A DNA stretch of 34,773 nt from Candidatus Saccharimonadota bacterium (GCA_016282495.1 JAEEKR010000027.1:1-34773), one strand, 5' to 3'. Counted from the stretch's first letter, positions 1 through 5,753 are shown. The notes: generated by a model not told the origin, from the sequence alone. Program-made: numbers and translations.

Positions 1-66
1 AAATGAGATGATGAACAGTCCATAAGTCGTTACCTTCGGGAACGCAGGACAGGAAAGGAGCTAGCT

Positions 67-405
67 ATGGCTAACTTTAAAGCAACTTGGTCCGGTAAAT
101 ACCCTTGTCTTTGCGTAGGTGAATGGACTCTGTACCTTGACGGTGTAGATGTCTCTGACGTAATCCCTCAGATTCTCAGAATCTCTCCGATGGGTACCCG
201 CAAGGAGTACGCCGCCGTGAGGGTTGATGAGAACTGTGACGAGACTTACGAACGCTACTGGGATGGCCTTTCGGCCAAAAAGTGGATTCGTAAAAATCTC
301 TACTGGGTTACTAAGATCTGTAAGACCTGGGGTGAAGCCTTTGAGCTTTACCATGCGATCAATGATGCCGATTGGCGCCATTCTTCGTGTGGGGGCTGCC
401 TGTAA
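67..405 (+). CDS. Small orphan protein, 112 aa, unknown function
   Basis: A 112-residue soluble protein with no signal peptide and no membrane segment. It is rich in Trp, Tyr and acidic residues and ends in a cysteine cluster, SSCGGCL. A further pair of cysteines sits near the N-terminus in the motif YPCLCVGEW. The start is set by AAAGGAG about 6 bases before the ATG. I have an impression of similar short proteins (N-terminal W-S-G-x-Y-P-C-L-C and C-terminal C-G-G-C) in Firmicutes and phages, but I cannot verify it and give no function. The four cysteines could bind a metal or form disulfides. The promoter lies outside the window. The stop codon sits in the loop of a GC-rich hairpin. Composition is more GC-rich than the housekeeping genes, which fits horizontal transfer (inference). 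Confidence 0.75.
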   Translation: MANFKATWSGKYPCLCVGEWTLYLDGVDVSDVIPQILRISPMGTRKEYAAVRVDENCDETYERYWDGLSAKKWIRKNLYWVTKICKTWGEAFELYHAINDADWRHSSCGGCL

Positions 406-413
406 GGCAGCCC
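393..413 (+). terminator. GC-rich stem-loop over the stop codon of the 112-aa gene
   Basis: A perfect 8-bp stem, GGGCTGCC with GGCAGCCC, has a 5-base loop that contains the TAA stop. No T-run follows, only TTCCTGG, so it is not a classic intrinsic terminator. It may protect the 3' end or cause pausing. A second small inverted repeat, GTGAAT-AGAC-ATTCAC, follows at 420-435. Confidence 0.4.
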
Positions 414-430
414 TTCCTGGTGAATAGACA

Positions 431-458
431 TTCACTTACGATGTAATAAATATAGAAT
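431..458 (+). promoter_or_regulatory. Candidate promoter of the structured RNA
   Basis: TTCACT at 431-436 and TAGAAT at 453-458 are spaced 16 bases apart. Transcription would start near 464, just before the first stem of the folded region. The -35 overlaps the small inverted repeat at 420-435. Confidence 0.45.
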
Positions 459-463
459 GCTCC

Positions 464-868
464 GACCATGAGCGGTAGTGCGAGGCCTTGCAGTCATAAG
501 TCAAGGCGAGGCACATTGGTCTGTTTCTTGCGACAGTATCACATGCAAGAATCTGCAGTAAAGGCCAGCAGGATGGCTGGTGACCCGTGGCGCGAAAGGC
601 CAAGAATTTCTGTCTTGGTGGACGCACCGAGACAGGAATTCCTTCTCGGGCGGACGCGTCAGGGAAGAAGGCTATAAGTAGCGGGTGCAGATTGAGGAAG
701 ATTTTTGCAGTGTTTTTCCAGCCGAAAAGTAAAATGAGTGGAAAAATCTGAACGATCGCGGTAACTGAACTGGGAGAAATCCCCCGCGAGAGTGTGGACA
801 GGAGTTAACAATGGCCTGTCCTAGAACGATTCAACCATCCTCCGGTAGACTACCGGGGGATTTTTCTT
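464..868 (+). ncRNA. Candidate structured RNA gene, about 400 nt, family not recognised
   Basis: There is no convincing reading frame here, but stems are dense. They are: GTGC/GCAC closing CCTTG/CAAGG (478-514); GGTC/GACC (518-521 with 582-585) enclosing TTCTTGC/GCAAGAA (525-551) and CCAGC/GCTGG (565-580); TGGC/GCCA (588-602); a 17-bp hairpin with a 4-base loop (604-641); CGCGG/CCGCG enclosing GGG/CCC (757-788); GGACAGG/CCTGTCC (796-821); and a terminator (839-868). AGATTTTT (699-706) and TTTTTCC (713-719) compete for GGAAAAATCT (740-749), so the RNA may switch. I looked for the conserved cores of RNase P RNA, tmRNA, SRP RNA and 6S RNA and did not see them. The location among small orphan genes recalls large ornate RNAs of phages and Lactobacillales (GOLLD, ROOL), but no match can be claimed. 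The 5' end is an estimate. Confidence 0.6.
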
Positions 869-1649
869 TGGGAACTTTACTTAGCTCGTCTTGGTCGGTG
901 TTTTTACGAATATATTTTTTAGAGAAGAGAAAGAATTGGCGCATAGCGTCGGCTATTTCGGGGGATTCAATGATAGTAGACATACTGTTTTTTTCATAGT
1001 TTATGAAAGCAACATTGTCTCCAAAGATGTCAATTTCTACAGGAGAATCATATTCGCCATGTGGTAGGAAAGTACGAGTAAGAAGATAGTTCTTTTCCAT
1101 GTCCTTATTACTAATCTCATTAGAAAACTCTGAAGCGGTAATATTTTCAGCTTTGATATTGTTTTTCACCCTTGAAGAAACAAATTGTTTGAACCCCTCT
1201 TTATCCACAGTGTTGTCGTATCTGCTTCTGACGAAATAAAAAGTTTTTTTAGTCGCTATGATTTTGTCCCAGATTATTTTTATGCCTTCTTTCCCGTAAA
1301 ATGTTTGTGTGCCAGGTTCGTTTTGATGTTCGTTGTAAAAATTAATTAAACTGGGGAGATTGCTTTCTAAATTGCGGGCTTGGCGGGCCATTTGACGAAG
1401 GCGCTTTTCGGCTAAGCTTTCTAGAACGGATGGGTGGTTCGGAATATAGGCTGATATTTTACCGCGATCTTTTTGCGAGATGATGCCTGTTTTTTCGAGC
1501 TTTTCAAGAGCAGAGTAAACAGTAGTTCGATTCTCGTCGACACCTTTAGCGATCTCTGATGCGGTCTTTTGCCCATTTTCGATTAGATATAAATAGATTT
1601 TTGCCTGTATTTCTGACAGGCCTGCTTGCATTAATATTTCTTTATCCAT
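831..1649 (-). CDS. TrmB-family winged-helix transcriptional regulator
   Basis: A 272-residue protein. Residues about 1-75 form a winged helix-turn-helix of the TrmB type: a GLSEIQAKIYLYL-like first helix, then a recognition region reading ENRTTVYSALEKLEKTGI. A short coiled coil (about 80-110) and a C-terminal effector-like domain follow. TrmB proteins usually bind a sugar or other small ligand and repress nearby genes; the ligand here is unknown. An in-frame ATG 18 bases further upstream (1667) lies before the -10 box, so I place the start at 1649, exactly six bases after TATAAT. The mRNA would be leaderless. An inverted repeat overlaps the -35 region, which suggests autorepression. It is divergent from the 2062 gene, the likeliest local target (inference). 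The C-terminus is encoded across the terminator of the opposing RNA gene, and no separate terminator is visible for this gene. Confidence 0.85.
   Translation of the reverse strand: MDKEILMQAGLSEIQAKIYLYLIENGQKTASEIAKGVDENRTTVYSALEKLEKTGIISQKDRGKISAYIPNHPSVLESLAEKRLRQMARQARNLESNLPSLINFYNEHQNEPGTQTFYGKEGIKIIWDKIIATKKTFYFVRSRYDNTVDKEGFKQFVSSRVKNNIKAENITASEFSNEISNKDMEKNYLLTRTFLPHGEYDSPVEIDIFGDNVAFINYEKNSMSTIIESPEIADAMRQFFLFSKKYIRKNTDQDELSKVPKEKSPGSLPEDG
839..868 (+). terminator. Intrinsic terminator of the structured RNA, inside the TrmB-like gene
   Basis: CCTCCGGTA (839-847), loop GAC and TACCGGGGG (851-859) form a 9-bp stem with one G-U pair, followed by ATTTTTCTTT. On the other strand the same bases encode the last residues of the TrmB-type regulator, so the two genes overlap tail to tail. 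Confidence 0.75.
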
Positions 1650-1655
1650 ATTGGC

Positions 1656-1701
1656 ATTATAGCACATAGTTTATAGTTTTGTCGACTCTATTTCGACAAA
1701 A
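1656..1701 (-). promoter_or_regulatory. Promoter and operator of the TrmB-type gene
   Basis: On the minus strand, TGC-TATAAT (-10 at 1661-1656) lies six bases before the ATG. A perfect 9-bp inverted repeat, TTTTGTCGA-N7-TCGACAAAA (1677-1701), covers the -35 position, where TCGACA (1685-1680) resembles TTGACA. A repressor bound there would block RNA polymerase. The half-site CGACAAAA resembles TTGACAAAA at the divergent promoter (1747-1755). Confidence 0.75.
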
Positions 1702-1721
1702 TTTTTAACTATTACCTCTGT

Positions 1722-1750
1722 TAATATTGAAAAAAACGTACTAATATTGA
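1722..1750. repeat. Direct repeat TAATATTGA, two copies 20 bp apart
   Basis: TAATATTGA occurs at 1722-1730 and 1742-1750. The 20-bp spacing is about two helical turns, and the second copy runs into the -35 box of the 1747 promoter. It is a plausible second regulator site between the divergent genes. Confidence 0.45.
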
Positions 1751-1775
1751 CAAAATGCAAGTTTTTTGGTACAAT
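1747..1775 (+). promoter_or_regulatory. Strong promoter of the second small-protein gene
   Basis: TTGACA (1747-1752), a 17-base spacer and TACAAT (1770-1775), with TG one base before the -10. The start would be near 1782, giving a leader of about 280 nt before the ATG at 2062. Confidence 0.8.
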
Positions 1776-1779
1776 GGTT

Positions 1780-2001
1780 GCAACAATCATGTGGAGATTG
1801 CGTGATTGTTGCAGACAACATTAAAAACTTTTTCGTAAAAACAAGCTCAACTTTGGCGAGTTGAGCTGGGCTGAATAAACTCCCTCTTTATTCTCCCAGC
1901 TTTGCTCGTCAATTTTGCGGGTGAACATTAAAAAATTGATTAGAGCATGAAGAAAGAAGAAAAGGGCCTTTAAGGTTCCGCCCATCCCAAAAGGGAATGG
2001 G
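1780..2001 (+). promoter_or_regulatory. Structured 5' leader with overlapping hairpins
   Basis: The leader starts with a perfect 10-bp hairpin, GCAACAATCA with TGATTGTTGC (1780-1812). A 9-bp hairpin, AGCTCAACT with AGTTGAGCT (1844-1867), is followed by a compound hairpin: GCTGGG/CCCAGC (1865-1870 with 1895-1900) enclosing GAATAAA/TTTATTC (1873-1893). The last two share AGCT (1864-1867) and cannot both form completely. CCCATCCC pairs with GGGAATGGG (1981-2001) just before the gene. Neither hairpin has a T-run, so control would act on translation or RNA stability rather than by attenuation. No known riboswitch class is recognised. Confidence 0.55.
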
Positions 2002-2061
2002 TGCCGCTTTTATGGTTATAAGCGCTCTAGCGTGAAGACCACGGTTGGAAGGGACTTCTAT

Positions 2062-2397
2062 ATGAAGTACTCTCCTCTTTCCCTCGCCGCTTTGTACGCA
2101 ATCTTCGCTCTTCGTCCTTCTGAGTTTGAACACTCAGGAAGTCGACAGGACGGACATTACTACAAAGTGTACTTCCCGAACGGCTTCGGCGCTTCGATAA
2201 TCAAACATTCGGGGTCTTATGGCCGCGAAGATGATTTATTTGAAGTTGCCGTCCTCTTTGAAGGGGACATCTGTTACAGGACTCCTATCACGAATGACGT
2301 GGTGGGCTACTTAACAGATGAAGACGTCGCACATATCTGCAGGAGGATCTCTGACCTGGAGCTCTCTGATTTGTGCGAAGAAGATGATGAGTGGTGA
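2062..2397 (+). CDS. Small orphan protein, 111 aa, unknown function
   Basis: A 111-residue soluble acidic protein with no signal peptide or membrane segment. The core reads YYKVYFPNGFGAS...GSYGREDDLFEVAVL, then CYRTPITNDVVGYLT and a helical, acidic C-terminus. I have an unverified impression that a family with the pattern 'NG-x-GAS...GSYG...L-x-E-x-AVL...TPIT-x-D-V-x-GYL' occurs in Firmicutes and phage or plasmid genomes without an assigned role. I chose the ATG at 2062 because GGAAGGGA ends seven bases before it; a GTG at 2032 has no ribosome binding site. The gene has its own strong promoter, a structured leader and its own terminator. Codons are richer in C and G than in the housekeeping genes, which suggests acquisition (inference). 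Confidence 0.8.
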   Translation: MKYSPLSLAALYAIFALRPSEFEHSGSRQDGHYYKVYFPNGFGASIIKHSGSYGREDDLFEVAVLFEGDICYRTPITNDVVGYLTDEDVAHICRRISDLELSDLCEEDDEW

Positions 2398-2415
2398 TAA
2401 ACACAACTCATCATC
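2383..2415 (+). repeat. 10-bp inverted repeat spanning the stop codon of the 111-aa gene
   Basis: GATGATGAGT (2383-2392) and ACTCATCATC (2406-2415) are perfect complements around a 13-base loop that holds the TGA stop. There is no T-run. It resembles the hairpin over the stop of the 67-405 gene in position but not in sequence. Confidence 0.5.
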
Positions 2416-2510
2416 TCAGGGAACTTAACCAACAGAGCTAAAACTCGGGGCAAGAGAGCTTGCCTGGCAACAGAAGTGGTTTGGAGAGCCACAATAAAAA
2501 ACTCCAAAAA

Positions 2511-2540
2511 CCTCCGACCGATAGGCCGGAGGATTTTTTA
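2511..2540 (+). terminator. Intrinsic terminator after the 111-aa gene
   Basis: CCTCCGACC (2511-2519), loop GATA and GGCCGGAGG (2524-2532) form a stem with one mismatch, followed by ATTTTTTA. It closes a transcription unit that starts near 1782. The stretch 2416-2510 holds no gene that I can see. Confidence 0.85.
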
Positions 2541-2550
2541 TAGGGATAAA

Positions 2551-2590
2551 CATAAAAACTATTGACATTTTTGATTAAGTGTGCTATAAT
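2551..2590 (+). promoter_or_regulatory. Promoter of the third small gene; close relative of the one at 26942
   Basis: TTGACA (2562-2567), 17-base spacer, TGC and TATAAT (2585-2590), a near-ideal sigma-70 promoter. The 40 bases from CATAAA to the -10 match the 26942-26981 promoter at 33 of 40 positions, including the spacer. Confidence 0.85.
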
Positions 2591-2663
2591 AATAAAGTTG
2601 ACCTTTGGTTGACATTGCCTGGCTGCGTATGTAGCTAGAGTACTTTTATAAGGAGGTATTCGT

Positions 2664-3026
2664 ATGAATACCAATAAGTTCGAGATTACAAAAAGAAGCT
2701 TTGGAATCAAGAACGGCCCCAGCAGGGACTTGCTCATCGACTCGCTGAAATATGCGTATGACAAAGGCAAGGTTCTCCCGGTAGACTTTTCTATTGCAGT
2801 AGGATACACTACTCCTCTTGACGATCCGGGCTGTGCTTTTGTGGCAATGAAAATTGAGTCCTTGACCATTACATCTCTTGAGCATGAAGATGGTTCAGGA
2901 TACTCCTTTAATCTTGCCGGGTATTGCAGAGCCACTTTGTCTCCTTGGGGAGAAGTTAAACCCTACAAATTTAAGGCCTACTATAATGCAAAAGTCCGAG
3001 AAGGCCGTATCGAATTTACCGACTAA
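2664..3026 (+). CDS. Small orphan protein, 120 aa, unknown function
   Basis: A 120-residue soluble protein with no signal peptide and no membrane segment. It looks like a mixed alpha/beta fold: a helix around residues 25-35 (DLLIDSLKYAY), then several predicted strands (FSIAVGYTT, CAFVAMKIESLTIT, YKFKAYYNAK). I do not recognise the family. AAGGAGG ends about eight bases before the ATG and supports this start. It stands alone between its own strong promoter and a strong terminator, like the two small genes before it. Its promoter is nearly a duplicate of the one in front of the 82-aa orphan gene at 27060, so the two may be expressed together (inference). Confidence 0.75.
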   Translation: MNTNKFEITKRSFGIKNGPSRDLLIDSLKYAYDKGKVLPVDFSIAVGYTTPLDDPGCAFVAMKIESLTITSLEHEDGSGYSFNLAGYCRATLSPWGEVKPYKFKAYYNAKVREGRIEFTD

Positions 3027-3072
3027 CACGACAACTACTCCACTTCATTGCGAATCTCCTTCTTTCTCCATG

Positions 3073-3099
3073 GCCCGAGCCTTAGCGCTCGGGCTTTTT
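3073..3099 (+). terminator. Intrinsic terminator after the 120-aa gene
   Basis: GCCCGAGC (3073-3080), loop CTTAGC and GCTCGGGC (3087-3094) form a perfect 8-bp stem, followed by TTTTTCCTTTTTT. Confidence 0.9.
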
Positions 3100-3125
3100 C
3101 CTTTTTTAGAGATAAACCTCTATGT

Positions 3126-3131
3126 TATAAT
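3126..3131 (+). promoter_or_regulatory. Extended -10 promoter of the SpoU gene (leaderless)
   Basis: TGT-TATAAT with the ATG exactly six bases later (3138). No good -35 box and no ribosome binding site are present. The predicted transcription start falls on or beside the A of the ATG. Confidence 0.75.
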
Positions 3132-3137
3132 ACGGAT

Positions 3138-3686
3138 ATGGAAGAAGATACGCGGAATCTTGTGGACGAATACAAAGGAATGGAGAACGAACAAGTTTTT
3201 GATGCGCTCTCGAAAAAGCGTAATTCTCTAGAGGTAGCGATTGAAAATGTTTCTCACGATTTTAATGTGGGAACGATCGTGAGGAGCGCGAATAATTTTA
3301 ACGTCTCTAAAGTACATATTGTGGGTAAGAAGAAGTATAACCGTAGGGGTGCGATGTGTACAGATAAGTATATTGAGATTCTACATTGGGAGAGTTTAGC
3401 GGATTTTTTGAAGGATCAGAGAGAAAGGAAACGAGAAATTGTTGCAATTGAGAATAATACAGAGAGGGTTTTGCCTTTATCTCGAGGTAAATTACCAAAC
3501 AATGCGACTTTGGTGTTTGGAAGTGAGGGTGATGGGATTTCTAGGGAATTATTAGAGGAGGCAGATGAAGTGCTTGAAATTGAGAGCTTTGGATCAACTA
3601 GATCGGTGAATGTTGGAGTAGCGGCCGGGATCGCAATGTATGAGTGGGTGAGGAGGAATGTCCTTGGAAGAGCAGGTAAAGAATAA
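3138..3686 (+). CDS. SpoU/TrmH-family RNA 2'-O-methyltransferase
   Basis: A 182-residue SPOUT-fold enzyme that would use S-adenosylmethionine to methylate a ribose 2'-hydroxyl in tRNA or rRNA. All three family motifs are visible: motif 1 NVGTIVRSANNF (about 43-54) with the conserved Asn and Arg, motif 2 VFGSEGDGIS, and motif 3 SVNVGVAAGIAMYEW, which forms the trefoil knot and binds the cofactor. There is no extra N-terminal substrate-binding domain, so it is short like TrmL or the minimal SpoU proteins; the exact target nucleotide cannot be read from sequence. I start it at 3138 because an upstream in-frame ATG would run through the terminator at 3073-3099 and lie before the promoter. Its end overlaps the deacetylase start by 29 bases, so the two are co-transcribed. 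Confidence 0.88.
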   Translation: MEEDTRNLVDEYKGMENEQVFDALSKKRNSLEVAIENVSHDFNVGTIVRSANNFNVSKVHIVGKKKYNRRGAMCTDKYIEILHWESLADFLKDQRERKREIVAIENNTERVLPLSRGKLPNNATLVFGSEGDGISRELLEEADEVLEIESFGSTRSVNVGVAAGIAMYEWVRRNVLGRAGKE

Positions 3687-4494
3687 GGCGGTAAATATTG
3701 AGAAAAAAGATGAAGACCGCAAGAAGCATCAGTGGTTAAAAATAGGGATTCCGTTTGTCGTTTTGCTTAGTTTTGTGGGGTGGTTAACAGGGTGGCTTAG
3801 AGATCAAGCGATGGATGCGACTACTATTTTGTCGATTTCGGCACCGATGCAAAAGCAGGCTGAGACACTATATAAGAGGAATACGTTTGGGAAAAAGTTG
3901 GTGGCTTTGACCTTTGATGATGGGCCATTTCCAGCAACAACGAATAGACTATTAGATATTCTGCGCGAAAAAGAAGTTCGGGCGACATTTTTTGAACTAG
4001 GAACAATGGCAAGTAGATATCCGGATGTGACAAAAAGAGTATATAACGAGAAACACGAGTTAGCGAGCCATACAATGTCGCATAGACAGCTAAATAAGAT
4101 TAGCGCTGGCGAAGTAGCGGCTGAAGCTGGACAAGCACGAGATGTGATTAGGAATATAACAGGGGAAGATCCGATGCTAATGCGCCCACCTTATGGGGCG
4201 ATCAATAGGATTGTAGCGGGGAATGTTGGTGCGCCGATGATTTTATGGACGGTAGACACGGAAGATTGGAGGTCTAAAGATGCTGGATCGGTGCTAGAGC
4301 GTGCAAGGTCTGCGGCATTTGATGGGGCGATAATCTTGATGCACGATATTTATGAATCGACCGTGGATGGAGCAGCAATGGTAATTGATGCGCTTAGAGA
4401 AGATGGTTACGAGTTCGTGACAGTGAGCGAACTTGCTAAAATGAGAGGTGTAGAGCTAAGAAACGGGGAAGCGTACGGATCTTTCAAACCGTAG
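3658..4494 (+). CDS. Membrane-anchored polysaccharide deacetylase (NodB domain)
   Basis: A 278-residue protein with a basic N-terminus, one membrane helix at about 27-47 and an extracytoplasmic carbohydrate esterase 4 domain. NodB motifs are complete: TFDDGP (Asp87-Asp88), SHTMSH giving zinc ligands His138 and His142, RPPYG (176-180), a WTVDTEDW stretch and LMHD with His229. Such enzymes remove acetyl groups from N-acetylglucosamine in peptidoglycan or surface polysaccharide, often giving lysozyme resistance; the substrate here is not determined. AGGAGG lies very close (one base) to the ATG, which is unusual. I keep this start because it includes the charged N-terminus before the membrane helix and couples translation to the overlapping SpoU gene. 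Confidence 0.9.
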   Translation: MSLEEQVKNKAVNIEKKDEDRKKHQWLKIGIPFVVLLSFVGWLTGWLRDQAMDATTILSISAPMQKQAETLYKRNTFGKKLVALTFDDGPFPATTNRLLDILREKEVRATFFELGTMASRYPDVTKRVYNEKHELASHTMSHRQLNKISAGEVAAEAGQARDVIRNITGEDPMLMRPPYGAINRIVAGNVGAPMILWTVDTEDWRSKDAGSVLERARSAAFDGAIILMHDIYESTVDGAAMVIDALREDGYEFVTVSELAKMRGVELRNGEAYGSFKP

Positions 4495-4509
4495 GGTGCT
4501 TTATAACGC

Positions 4510-4538
4510 TTGATTTTTTGCAGATAATGGGTTAAAAT
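4510..4538 (+). promoter_or_regulatory. Candidate promoter of the tRNA-Ile/tRNA-Ala pair
   Basis: TTGATT (4510-4515), 17-base spacer, TAAAAT (4533-4538). The start would be about five bases before the mature 5' end of tRNA-Ile. Confidence 0.55.
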
Positions 4539-4548
4539 TGGTGGAGTT

Positions 4549-4625
4549 GGGGATATAGCTCAGCTGGTTAGAGCGCGTCACTGATAATGACGAGGTCTGT
4601 GGTTCAAGTCCACATATCCCCACCA
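4549..4625 (+). tRNA. tRNA-Ile (anticodon GAU)
   Basis: 77 bases. The acceptor stem GGGGATA/TATCCCC, D arm, anticodon stem CGTCA/TGACG with loop CTGATAA (anticodon GAT at 4583-4585), T arm with GGTTCAAGTCC, discriminator A and an encoded CCA (4623-4625) all fit. It reads AUC/AUU codons and is the likely ligand of the T-box in front of ileS. Confidence 0.97.
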
Positions 4626-4636
4626 GTTAACAATTT

Positions 4637-4713
4637 GGGGTAATAGCTCAGTTGATTAGAGCGCTGCCTTTGCAAGGCAGAGGTCCAGGGTTTGAGTCCC
4701 TGTTACTCCACCA
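4637..4713 (+). tRNA. tRNA-Ala (anticodon UGC)
   Basis: 77 bases with acceptor stem GGGGTAA/TTACTCC (one G-U pair), anticodon stem CTGCC/GGCAG, anticodon TGC at 4671-4673, and encoded CCA (4711-4713). It follows tRNA-Ile after 11 bases. This Ile-Ala pair is usually found inside rRNA operons, but no rRNA is present here. The inverted-repeat element starts at the very next base. Confidence 0.97.
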
Positions 4714-4819
4714 AATTTGAATATTAAAGCCGGGAATCCGGCGTTTTTTCTGCCTTGCTCTATGTATAATAGCGCTGCGGCAGAAGAAAACGCCTCTTCC
4801 CGGCTTTAATATCCAAATT
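4714..4819. repeat. 106-bp inverted-repeat element next to tRNA-Ala
   Basis: The outer arms 4714-4736 and 4797-4819 are complementary at 22 of 23 positions and start with AATTTG. Inner arms (about 4740-4754 and 4779-4794, GGCGTTTT-TTCTGCC) pair with a single bulge. The whole element can fold into a cruciform of about 38 bp with a loop of about 24 bases that carries TATAAT (4765-4770). The left arm doubles as the terminator of the tRNA unit. A degenerate third copy of the right end (CCGGCTTTTAATTACGAAATTA) lies at about 4846-4867. It could be a MITE-like element, an extended terminator, or a relic of tRNA-targeted integration. No transposase and no clear target duplication are visible. Confidence 0.6.
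4729..4749 (+). terminator. Intrinsic terminator of the tRNA pair
   Basis: GCCGG (4729-4733), loop GAAT and CCGGC (4738-4742), then GTTTTTT. It lies inside the left arm of the larger inverted repeat, so this short hairpin and the long one are alternatives. Confidence 0.8.
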
Positions 4820-4880
4820 AATGCTTCTGGAAAAGCCCAATCTACCGGCTTTTAATTACGAAATTACAGCAGGAGATAAA

Positions 4881-4912
4881 AACACCGCAGTGATTGGCTG
4901 CGGTGTTTTTTT
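4881..4912. terminator. Bidirectional terminator
   Basis: AACACCGCAG (4881-4890), loop TGATTGG and CTGCGGTGTT (4898-4907), then T's on the plus strand and TTTTTATC on the minus strand. It would end the minus-strand gene 4922-5692 and any read-through from the tRNAs. A weaker hairpin, AAAAGCC/GGCTTTT, lies at 4831-4853. Confidence 0.85.
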
Positions 4913-4921
4913 ATGAATGAT

Positions 4922-5692
4922 TTATTCGAACATTGAATCGTCGTATTCAACGTAGCTACCATCAGACAGTACGAATACCGTAGTTATTCCGCCGCCAACT
5001 TTATCTTCCTCGAAAAAGCTAATGTAATTAACTACGTCGGTGACAAAACCGTCTATTTTTGCTTTTTTCACAGTGAAGTCTGATTTTCCAAGAGCATTGT
5101 CAAGTGATAGATATTCTACACTGCCATTTTCTAATATAAACCCTATACTATCACCACTTGCATCTTGGCCTCTTTCGATTTCAACAGCTTTGTAAATCTT
5201 TCCGGAGAGCCCATTGATGTTGCAATTCGATTGTCGGGTGACGTCCCCGCCGATTTCAACGAGGCAAGAGTTGATTTCTCCATTTTCAATAGATATGGAT
5301 ATGCTTGAAGGCTCATAGTTTTCTGGAAGATATATTTGGTTTGATTTTAATTGAAGACGGTAATGCCTTGGGCTAGTAGCAGAGATAATAGGGTTAGATT
5401 TTTTAACATTAGTGTCAGTGATGGTGACGGTTGTGGTGCCGTCTGCGGTTGTAATTTCTGGGGTTTCTAGAGTAGTGGTTGTGCCATCGGCGTTTTTGAT
5501 TTGGACCTTTAGGTCGGAAGCCTTATCGTCTTTCTTTTGGCTTTGCATCATGCCAAAGACACCGAAACCGATGCCACAGAGGGCAATGATTGCCATTAAT
5601 GCGGTGGCGATTTTTAAGCCTTTGCCACTCTTTTGTTGTGGGGCCCCGCCCATGTCCATTTGGGGCATAGCGGTAGTCATATCTTGTTCCAT
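4922..5692 (-). CDS. Membrane-anchored extracytoplasmic protein, unknown function
   Basis: A 256-residue protein with a Met/Gln/Gly-rich N-terminus, one membrane helix (about 26-48, small and hydrophobic residues) and a Lys/Asp-rich stretch just after it. A Thr-rich linker (NADGTTTTLETPEITTADGT) leads to a C-terminal beta-rich domain outside the cell, with two cysteines about 17 residues apart that could form a disulfide. There is no cleavage site, so it should stay anchored with the N-terminus inside. GGAGG precedes the ATG. A -10 box (TATAAT, 5730-5725 on the minus strand) lies about 30 bases upstream of the start. Proteins of this build are common in Saccharibacteria; I know no function. 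It ends at a bidirectional terminator. Confidence 0.85.
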   Translation of the reverse strand: MEQDMTTAMPQMDMGGAPQQKSGKGLKIATALMAIIALCGIGFGVFGMMQSQKKDDKASDLKVQIKNADGTTTTLETPEITTADGTTTVTITDTNVKKSNPIISATSPRHYRLQLKSNQIYLPENYEPSSISISIENGEINSCLVEIGGDVTRQSNCNINGLSGKIYKAVEIERGQDASGDSIGFILENGSVEYLSLDNALGKSDFTVKKAKIDGFVTDVVNYISFFEEDKVGGGITTVFVLSDGSYVEYDDSMFE

Positions 5693-5753
5693 TTTACCTC
5701 CTTTATAACAAAATACTTATGACTATTATAGCAGAAAAGGGTATAGGAAAGAC

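Noticed and set aside
468-677. A 69-codon plus-strand frame inside the structured RNA region
   Set aside because: No ribosome binding site; the frame runs through strong hairpins and reads as a random Arg/Ser-rich peptide.
464-868. Naming the structured RNA as RNase P RNA, tmRNA, SRP RNA or 6S RNA
   Set aside because: The conserved RNase P cores, a tRNA-like end with CCA, the SRP Alu/S-domain apical motif and the 6S long bulged rod were not found.
1921-1973. Two tiny overlapping leader reading frames (GTG 1921 and ATG 1947)
   Set aside because: They overlap as ATGA, which is suggestive, but they are 9 and 8 codons long, lack good binding sites and lack a terminator that attenuation would need.
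2597-2614. A second promoter built on TTGACC/TTGACA at 2598-2614
   Set aside because: No acceptable -10 box lies 16 to 18 bases downstream; the 2562-2590 promoter is sufficient.
3048-3137. A longer N-terminus for the SpoU protein from an ATG at 3048
   Set aside because: It would read through the terminator at 3073-3099 and begin before the promoter.
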